From: a bacterium
GTDB taxonomy: Bacteria > UBA9089 > CG2-30-40-21
NCBI GenBank assembly: GCA_030018795.1
Contig: JASEHA010000076.1
Span: forward strand, 1-8,528
DNA: 8,528 bases
Direction: 5' to 3'
Shown here piece by piece: positions 4,412 to 8,528 of the stretch. Position numbers and translations under genes: made by a program. The notes under the pieces were generated by a model, which was not told the DNA's origin, did no database searches, and saw nothing but the letters and a program-made list of their open reading frames with translations. Every line of letters begins with the position of its first letter. Within the stretch, counting starts at the first letter, position 1.

Positions 4412-6083
4412 TGCGGAATGCAGAATGCGGAATGCGGAAAGGAAGACAGCGATATTTTACATATCAGACGATGCTCTTTGCCTTGCTGAAAGGCTTAAAG
4501 GGTTTTATTCTGATGCTGTGGTTTTAAGGTTCAAGGCAGAGACAGTGTCCTTACTCTGGAATGAATGCAAAACCCTTATCTTTATCATGGCCTCTGGCAT
4601 TGTTATTAGAACAATTGCCCCTTTGATAAAGAGCAAAAAAACAGACCCGGCTGTTCTGGTCTTAAGTCAGGATGGGAATTTTGTCATTAGCCTCTTAAGC
4701 GGGCATGAGGGCGGTGCAAATGATATCGCAAGGGAGATTTCAGGCTTTCTGGGTGCTCAGGCAGTGATTACAACAGCTTCGGAGATAGGAAAGGGGTCAA
4801 GGGGTCGAGGGTCTAAGGGTCTAAGGGAAGGTGAGGTTATTAAACCATCAACCCTTTTCTGTCCAAACCTCATTATCGGTATCGGATGTAATCGCGGAAC
4901 CTCAGCGGATGAGATAGAGGATGCTGTTGGCAAGACACTGATGAAAAACAATCTCACATTTTCATCTGTTTGGGCCATTGCAACCATTGACAAAAAAGCC
5001 AATGAAGATGGTTTGATTGCCTTTGCCCAAAAGTATGATATTAAGATTAATACCTTTACCCCTGATGAGCTGAATAGGGTAAATGGGATACTGAAATCAG
5101 AGGCTGTCTATAAGGCAACAGGGGCAAATGCGGTTGCTGAGCCAGCAGCTATTCTTTTATCAGGGGCAGATAGCCTGCTTATTCCAAAACAGCGGATTGG
5201 GAATGTGACCATTGCTGTGGCAGAGCAGAGGTCAAAATACAGAATCCAGAAGTCAGAAGTCAGAATCCAGGAGATAGAAGACAGGAAACAGAAGGCAGAG
5301 ACACGAGGCAGAATTTTCATCGTCGGCACTGGTCCCGGAGGTATTGAACACATTACCCCTTATGCCCAGGATTCCATAAGAAAGGCAGATGTCATAGTCG
5401 GATATGGTGTTTACATTGCCTTGATAGAGGAATTGATAAAGGATAAGGAGGTATTCTCGACAGGGATGACCCAGGAGAAGGAAAGGTGCAAAAAGGCAAT
5501 AGATCTGGCATCAAAAGGTAAAACAGTTGCTCTCATAAGCGGTGGTGACCCTGGTATCTATGCCATGGCAGGGCTGGTGCTGGAGATGCTTAAAGTGCAG
5601 AGCATGGATCAAACCGCAAACCGCATTCCACATTCTGCATTGCCATCAGTTGAGATTATTCCTGGCATATCTGCCCTGAATGCCTGTGCCTCAAGGCTTG
5701 GTGCACCTCTTATGCACGATTTTGCAGTATTAAGCCTCTCAGATAGATTGACATCATGGGAATTAATAGAAAAAAGGCTTGAAGCATCATCAATGGCTGA
5801 TTTTGTGATTGTCCTTTACAATCCCAAAAGCAAGGGGAGGGCAAAACATATTGATAGGGCAAGGGATATTATCTTAAAACACAGACCCCTCAAGACGCCT
5901 GTGGGGATAATAAGGGCTGCCATGAGAGCAGATGAAAGGATAATAATCACAGACCTTGAAAATATGCTTGATAATGATATTGATATGCAGACAACGATTA
6001 TCATAGGCAATTCACAGACATTTGTATGGGATGAATGGATGATTACACCAAGGGGGTATGAACAGAAGGGTTTAAGGGGTTGA
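4380..6083 (+). CDS. cbiGH: Fused cobalt-precorrin-5A hydrolase / cobalt-factor III C17-methyltransferase (CbiG-CbiH)
   Basis: CbiG opens the ring-A lactone and releases the two-carbon fragment after ring contraction. CbiH methylates C17 and drives the contraction. The 567-residue protein has a CbiG N-terminal domain (ASGIVIR 71-77, LSGHEGGAN 106-114, ending VITTASE) and a CbiG C-terminal domain (GIGCNRGTS 167-175, TGANAVAEPAA 247-257). A linker (about 284-308) leads to CbiH (VGTGPGG 315-321, SGGDPGIY 387-394, PGISALNACASRLGAPLMHDF 428-448). Only about 28 residues separate VITTASE from GIGC, so the usual central CbiG domain seems absent. Repeat tracts encode residues 11-20, 138-151, 288-308 and 411-422. 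ATG 4380 overlaps cbiF by 32 nt and has AAGG 7 nt upstream. ATG 4395 (GGAG at 4382-4385) and ATG 4425, inside a repeat, are alternatives. Confidence 0.92.
   Translation: MEILSMDLGNNAECRMRNAERKTAIFYISDDALCLAERLKGFYSDAVVLRFKAETVSLLWNECKTLIFIMASGIVIRTIAPLIKSKKTDPAVLVLSQDGNFVISLLSGHEGGANDIAREISGFLGAQAVITTASEIGKGSRGRGSKGLREGEVIKPSTLFCPNLIIGIGCNRGTSADEIEDAVGKTLMKNNLTFSSVWAIATIDKKANEDGLIAFAQKYDIKINTFTPDELNRVNGILKSEAVYKATGANAVAEPAAILLSGADSLLIPKQRIGNVTIAVAEQRSKYRIQKSEVRIQEIEDRKQKAETRGRIFIVGTGPGGIEHITPYAQDSIRKADVIVGYGVYIALIEELIKDKEVFSTGMTQEKERCKKAIDLASKGKTVALISGGDPGIYAMAGLVLEMLKVQSMDQTANRIPHSALPSVEIIPGISALNACASRLGAPLMHDFAVLSLSDRLTSWELIEKRLEASSMADFVIVLYNPKSKGRAKHIDRARDIILKHRPLKTPVGIIRAAMRADERIIITDLENMLDNDIDMQTTIIIGNSQTFVWDEWMITPRGYEQKGLRG
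4410..4437 (+). repeat. AATGCGG heptad tract at the CbiG N-terminus
   Basis: Four consecutive heptads, AATGCGG three times and AATGCAG once, start at the cbiF stop codon and encode a NAECRMRNAE-like peptide at residues 11-20 of CbiGH. One of the possible start codons (ATG 4425) lies inside a unit. The encoded stretch precedes recognisable CbiG sequence (KTAIFYISDD). Confidence 0.8.
4791..4830 (+). repeat. Octanucleotide tract where the CbiG central domain should be
   Basis: Five 8-bp units run from 4791: AAGGGGTC twice, GAGGGTCT, AAGGGTCT, AAGGGAAG. They encode a Gly/Arg/Ser/Lys-rich linker (residues 138-151) joining the CbiG N-terminal and C-terminal domains directly. Confidence 0.75.
5241..5303 (+). 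repeat. Heptanucleotide tract in the CbiG-CbiH linker
   Basis: From 5241 the sequence runs in 7-bp steps starting AGAATCC, AGAAGTC, AGAAGTC, AGAATCC. More degenerate AG-initial units follow to about 5296-5303. It encodes a strongly charged linker (residues 288-308) between CbiG and CbiH. AGAAGTC is the unit also seen at 2188-2208 in the CbiE-CbiT linker. Confidence 0.75.
5610..5644 (+). repeat. Heptanucleotide tract inside CbiH
   Basis: Five 7-bp units occupy 5610-5644: CAAACCG twice, CATTCCA, CATTCTG, CATTGCC. They encode residues 411-422, between the helix LVLEML and the strand VEIIPG, and lengthen a loop compared with typical CbiH. The CATTC core is the reverse complement of the GAATG core of the tract at 4410-4437. 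Confidence 0.65.
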
Positions 6084-6104
6084 GTGGGTACAGATATTTG
6101 TTAG

Positions 6105-6145
6105 CACCTCTGGCAGGTGACCATGGATGCTGCCCCTTGTCTCTA
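6105..6145. other. Gene-free DNA after cbiGH with a short hairpin and a repeat fragment
   Basis: CACCT 6105-6109 and AGGTG 6115-6119 form a 5-bp stem, but no T-run follows, so this is not a convincing terminator. CCTTGTCTCTA at 6135-6145 is an exact 11-nt copy of half of the palindrome at 6246-6274, suggesting a decayed repeat copy. Nothing else recognisable was found between 6084 and 6179. Confidence 0.4.
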
Positions 6146-6245
6146 TAGACTAATTATGCGTCAAAAGCAATGAATTATTACTCGATGTTCAAGTTTTTTC
6201 TCATTGAACCGCAAAACCACAAGCAGGATGCTTGTGATACTAAAC

Positions 6246-6274
6246 GTAGAGACAAGGCAATGCCTTGTCTCTAC
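6246..6274. repeat. 29-nt palindrome nested in the MITE-like element
   Basis: GTAGAGACAAGGCA (6246-6259) and TGCCTTGTCTCTAC (6261-6274) pair perfectly around a single A. A neighbouring hairpin with an 8-bp stem lies at 6218-6236. Half of the palindrome recurs at 6135-6145 outside the element. Confidence 0.85.
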
Positions 6275-6322
6275 CGCTTGACAGGTAGGAGATACCATAA
6301 GACCTATGGTTCGACCAATCAG

Positions 6323-6354
6323 GGCGAAAAGGCGAAAAGGCGAAAAGGCGAAAA
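6323..6354. repeat. Four perfect GGCGAAAA tandem units
   Basis: The 8-mer GGCGAAAA is repeated four times without error inside the MITE-like element. Perfect copies suggest recent expansion or slippage. The tract is outside any supported gene. Confidence 0.9.
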
Positions 6355-6455
6355 AAACCCCGCCACTACTGTTTCACTGTTAAAATGCCAATGGTGGCAA
6401 AAAACTTGAACATCGAGTGTAAACTTAAATTTCTTATGAAAGGAGGACATGAATC

Positions 6456-6929
6456 ATGGGTAATGATGATCAGGTAATAGATATTCTTCTGGTTGATGAT
6501 GGTGATGATGATGTTGTTATTGCACAACGGGCATTTAAGAAGGGGAGGATACTTAACAATCTTTATATTGTTCGAAGCGGGCAGGAGGCTTTAGATTTTA
6601 TCTATCATGAAGGTGAATATCAGAATAGTTCTGTTCCTACCCCTGGTCTAATCCTTTTAGACATCAATATGCCTAATATGAATGGGTTTCAGGTATTAGA
6701 AAAGCTTAAAAGCAGCCCAAAATATCGCATGATCCCGGTTATTATGCTGACCATATCTGACCGAGATGAAGATATTGTCAGAAGTTATAGGAGTGGTGCT
6801 GTATCCTATATTACTAAGCCAATAAATTTTGAGGAATTTGTTAGGGTTATTGAGCAGTTTGAGATTTACTGGTCATTGGTATCAAAGATACCTCGTGTGG
6901 TGTGGGATGTACAAAAGCAACATGGATGA
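6456..6929 (+). CDS. Single-domain response regulator (CheY/Rcp1-like receiver)
   Basis: This 157-residue protein is a stand-alone receiver domain with no DNA-binding or enzymatic output domain. It would be phosphorylated by a partner histidine kinase and then bind a target protein. The acidic pocket is D14-D15 (ILLVDDGDDD), the phospho-acceptor is D69 in LILLDINMPNMNG, the switch threonine is T99 and the conserved lysine is K121 in YITKP. The length and the ILLVDDxDDD opening match the Rcp1-like group of small receivers. The start is supported by AAAGGAGG at 6439-6446, 9 nt upstream. No kinase gene is adjacent, so its partner and output cannot be deduced. Most of the upstream region is the repeat element at 6180-6418, and no clear promoter was recognised. 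After about residue 135 a short tail carries no motif I know. Confidence 0.9.
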   Translation: MGNDDQVIDILLVDDGDDDVVIAQRAFKKGRILNNLYIVRSGQEALDFIYHEGEYQNSSVPTPGLILLDINMPNMNGFQVLEKLKSSPKYRMIPVIMLTISDRDEDIVRSYRSGAVSYITKPINFEEFVRVIEQFEIYWSLVSKIPRVVWDVQKQHG

Positions 6930-6997
6930 AGCTTACTCCTTAAATGTTGGGCATTGCTACAGTTTATATTTATTTACAACGAAAAGTTTACAACTGG

Positions 6998-7009
6998 CTG
7001 AACGGTTAC
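6998..7009. repeat. Isolated repeat-end motif just upstream of rlmD
   Basis: CTGAACGGTTAC matches, with one mismatch, the right end of the palindrome at 2868-2879. It also shares TGAACGGTTAC with the right end of the 159-bp element (1386-1396). It lies immediately before the AGGA that serves rlmD. No opposite end was found nearby, so this is probably a remnant. Confidence 0.5.
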
Positions 7010-7024
7010 AGGAAATGTATAAAA

Positions 7025-8338
7025 ATGAATATCCCATTAAAGCTTGATAGGATGGTTTATGGCGGGGAGGCAATTGGAAGGTATGATGGGAAGGTGGTTT
7101 TTGTTAATGGCGGGATTGAAGGGGAATTGGTGGATGCTCAAATTATCAGGCAAAAAAAGGATTACTTGAGGGGAAATATTGTCAGGATAATTCAAGCCTC
7201 AGAGCAAAGGGCAGCCCCTTTATGTAAATATTTTGATATATGCGGTGGCTGTCAGTGGCAATACATAGATTATCCCCAGCAATTAAGATTTAAGGAAAAG
7301 ATTGTCCATGACCAGTTAGTAAGGATTGGTGGTTTTGACAACCTTAAGATACTGCCGATTATAGGCATGGAATTTCCATGGCAATACCGAAACAAGGCAA
7401 GGTTTGTCGTTAAAGCTGCTAACCATGGATTTGCTATAGGGTTTTATCGAATAGGAACAAGGGTTGTTGTTGATATAGATTATTGCCACCTTATCTCAGA
7501 ACAAATGAATCAGGGGTATGCTGCTTTAAGGAAGATAATAAAGGAAAGATTAAAGCCGTTTCACGCTTATTGTGCAATAGAGATAAGGGCATTAGATGAA
7601 GGGATAATGGTGTTCTTTATTACTTCACCTAATTTTCATCTTGATCTGACGAAAATAATGGATGAGATTCAAGACATTCCTGTGATTAAAGGACTACACT
7701 ATCTTGTTGTGGATAATGATGAATCATCTGTGCGGACTGTCTACTCGTCTGGCACAGCAGCATTTACCTATTCATTTGAAGATATTACTGTTCAGGCACA
7801 GGCAGTCTCGTTTTTTCAGATAAATCTGATACAGTCTCAAAAGTTATTCTATGAGGCTATCCAACTGTTAAACCCTCAAGAGGCTGACTATGTATTGGAT
7901 GGGCATTGTGGGGTAGGGGCATTAACCCTTCTTGTTGCCCAAAAAGCAAGGGAAATAGTTGGTGTTGATATTTCAACATCATCCATTAATGATGCCAGGA
8001 CAAATGCCTTGTTCAACCAGATAAAAAATGTTCATTTTTTGCAGGATAGCCTGAAGCAGGCAATCACTCGATTGGACGATTTAAGCAATGGGAGTAGATT
8101 TGATGCGGTCATCTTAAACCCTCCCCGGGATGGAATCGTTGAAAAACAGGTAATCCAGTGGCTGCTGCAAACAAAACCAGCTAAGATTATTTATATCTCT
8201 TGTAATCCAGCAACCCTTGCCAGGGATCTCAAACTTCTCTGCCAGGGTGGTTATTCCCTTAACATGGTTCAGCCAGTAGACATGTTCCCCCAGACCTATC
8301 ATGTTGAATCCATAGCAAGTCTTCAAATTGCGGGTTAA
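7025..8338 (+). CDS. rlmD: 23S rRNA (uracil-5-)-methyltransferase, RlmD/RumA type
   Basis: This enzyme makes 5-methyluridine in 23S rRNA with SAM. Family members act at U1939 and, in some bacteria, also at U747. From ATG 7025 it is 437 residues. A TRAM RNA-binding domain (about 1-58) comes first. A 4Fe-4S ligand set follows: Cys67, Cys73, Cys76 (CGGCQWQ) and Cys154. SFFQIN has the SAM-contacting Gln265, and the SAM motif VLDGHCGVGA spans 290-299. NPPRDG (365-370) has Asn where the family often has Asp. Catalytic Cys393 lies in YISCNPATLARD and the general base is probably Glu428 in HVESIAS. An upstream in-frame ATG at 6944 would add 27 unconserved residues; AGGA at 7010-7013 supports 7025. 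RlmCD specificity cannot be excluded. It is separated from the response regulator by 95 bp. Confidence 0.94.
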   Translation: MNIPLKLDRMVYGGEAIGRYDGKVVFVNGGIEGELVDAQIIRQKKDYLRGNIVRIIQASEQRAAPLCKYFDICGGCQWQYIDYPQQLRFKEKIVHDQLVRIGGFDNLKILPIIGMEFPWQYRNKARFVVKAANHGFAIGFYRIGTRVVVDIDYCHLISEQMNQGYAALRKIIKERLKPFHAYCAIEIRALDEGIMVFFITSPNFHLDLTKIMDEIQDIPVIKGLHYLVVDNDESSVRTVYSSGTAAFTYSFEDITVQAQAVSFFQINLIQSQKLFYEAIQLLNPQEADYVLDGHCGVGALTLLVAQKAREIVGVDISTSSINDARTNALFNQIKNVHFLQDSLKQAITRLDDLSNGSRFDAVILNPPRDGIVEKQVIQWLLQTKPAKIIYISCNPATLARDLKLLCQGGYSLNMVQPVDMFPQTYHVESIASLQIAG

Positions 8339-8369
8339 CCAGATTAACCGCAAAGTCACAATTTGTGAT
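8330..8369. repeat. Hairpin and small palindrome at the rlmD 3' end
   Basis: GCGGGTTAA (8330-8338, including the rlmD stop codon) can pair with TTAACCGC (8344-8351). TCACAA/TTGTGA (8356-8368) forms a second tiny palindrome. Neither is followed by a T-run, so a rho-independent terminator is not supported. AACCGCAAA 8346-8354 with CACAA and TTGTGAT repeats an arrangement seen at 6207-6238. Confidence 0.4.
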
Positions 8370-8408
8370 TATATAAATGGCGGAGTTATTAGTAGTATTC
8401 GACTTTTT

Positions 8409-8497
8409 CTATAGATATACCGCCCCTACGGGGCTTAAAAGGTAAGGGTTGGTATCTCTGGCTATAAATATTTCACCCCTCTGGGGCTAAAAGGTAA
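8409..8497. repeat. Two direct copies of a hairpin repeat
   Basis: Copy 1 (8409-8445) and copy 2 (8462-8497) share the plan CTATA(G/A)ATAT, then CCCC-NNN-GGGG, then CT(T)AAAAGGTAA, offset by 53 bp. In copy 1 the hairpin is GCCCC-TAC-GGGGC and in copy 2 CCCC-TCT-GGGG. Changes at several positions keep the stem. Copy 2 runs directly into GTAACCGATCAG (8494-8505), close to the repeat-end motif found elsewhere. No gene is visible from 8339 to the window end. Confidence 0.75.
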
Positions 8498-8528
8498 CCG
8501 ATCAGGCTGGTAAATCTTATAACTGTTC

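Larger units (their letters stand above)
6180..6418. mobile_element. 239-bp MITE-like element with perfect 20-bp terminal inverted repeats
   Basis: ACTCGATGTTCAAGTTTTTT at 6180-6199 is exactly reverse-complementary to 6399-6418. Inside are a hairpin CACAAGCA/TGCTTGTG (6218-6236), a near-perfect 29-nt palindrome (6246-6274) and four GGCGAAAA units (6323-6354). No transposase fragment is present. A 79-codon open frame through it has no recognisable features and is not called. No target-site duplication is visible at the ends, so insertion is inferred from the terminal repeats and size only. It ends 37 bp before the response-regulator start and so forms most of that gene's upstream region. Confidence 0.7.

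Noticed and set aside
1975..5644. cbiET, cbiL and cbiGH as pseudogenes disrupted by repeats
   Set aside because: All frames remain open from start to stop, and the catalytic and SAM-binding motifs on both sides of each tract are intact.
6308..6316. GGTTCGACC resembling a tRNA T-arm
   Set aside because: No acceptor, D-arm or anticodon arm can be built around it. It lies inside the repeat element.
6170..6409. 79-codon open frame downstream of cbiGH
   Set aside because: It is almost entirely made of the MITE-like element and its nested palindromes and tandem repeats. It has no SD, no family resemblance, and ends within the right terminal repeat.
6944..7024. Upstream in-frame ATG as the rlmD start
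   Set aside because: The added 27 residues do not resemble a TRAM-domain N-terminus and overlap a repeat-end motif.
8330..8351. Rho-independent terminator after rlmD
   Set aside because: The stem is AT-containing with a bulge and is followed by AAAG rather than a T-run.

Overview
The window reads as a piece of an anaerobic bacterial chromosome of low to moderate GC. It is probably from an uncultivated lineage, which I cannot name from sequence alone. The anaerobic lifestyle is inferred from the early-cobalt (anaerobic) route of cobalamin synthesis, shown by a CbiG domain and CbiF, CbiH, CbiL and CbiET type enzymes. The six real genes are all on the + strand. They use ordinary Shine-Dalgarno (SD) sites, and hisG has a textbook extended -10 sigma70 promoter.

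Layout. 1-273: an imperfect inverted-repeat element, then the hisG promoter. 274-1143: long-form hisG, with no other his gene visible. 1144-1473: repeat-filled intergenic DNA, including a 159-bp inverted-repeat element. 1474-6083: a compact corrin-ring cluster cbiET, cbiL, cbiF, cbiGH. 6084-6455: no gene, but a 239-bp MITE-like element with perfect 20-bp terminal inverted repeats and several nested palindromes and tandem repeats. 6456-6929: an orphan single-domain response regulator. 7025-8338: an RlmD/RumA-type 23S rRNA uracil-5-methyltransferase. 8339-8528: more small repeats.

The cobalamin genes supply four of the S-adenosylmethionine (SAM)-dependent C-methylations on one side of the ring (CbiL C20, CbiH C17, CbiF C11, CbiE C5), the CbiT decarboxylation/C15 methylation, and the CbiG ring-contraction lactone hydrolysis. 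Two genes are fusions (CbiE-CbiT and CbiG-CbiH). CbiD, CbiC, CbiJ, the chelatase and the late steps are not in the window and must lie elsewhere.

The most striking feature is that short tandem repeats and palindromes are embedded in frame inside three of the four cobalamin genes. The periods are mostly 7 bp, with some of 8 and 9 bp. The repeats sit at surface loops, domain linkers or the N-terminus, and every reading frame stays open. cbiF, hisG, the response regulator and rlmD are free of them. At one of these tracts CbiG appears to have lost its central domain. A separate 99-nt palindrome sits exactly between a perfect SD sequence at the end of cbiET and the start of cbiL, so folding it would restore normal spacing. 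Together these suggest a genome heavily colonised by small non-coding repeats that have been accommodated inside essential-looking coding sequence.
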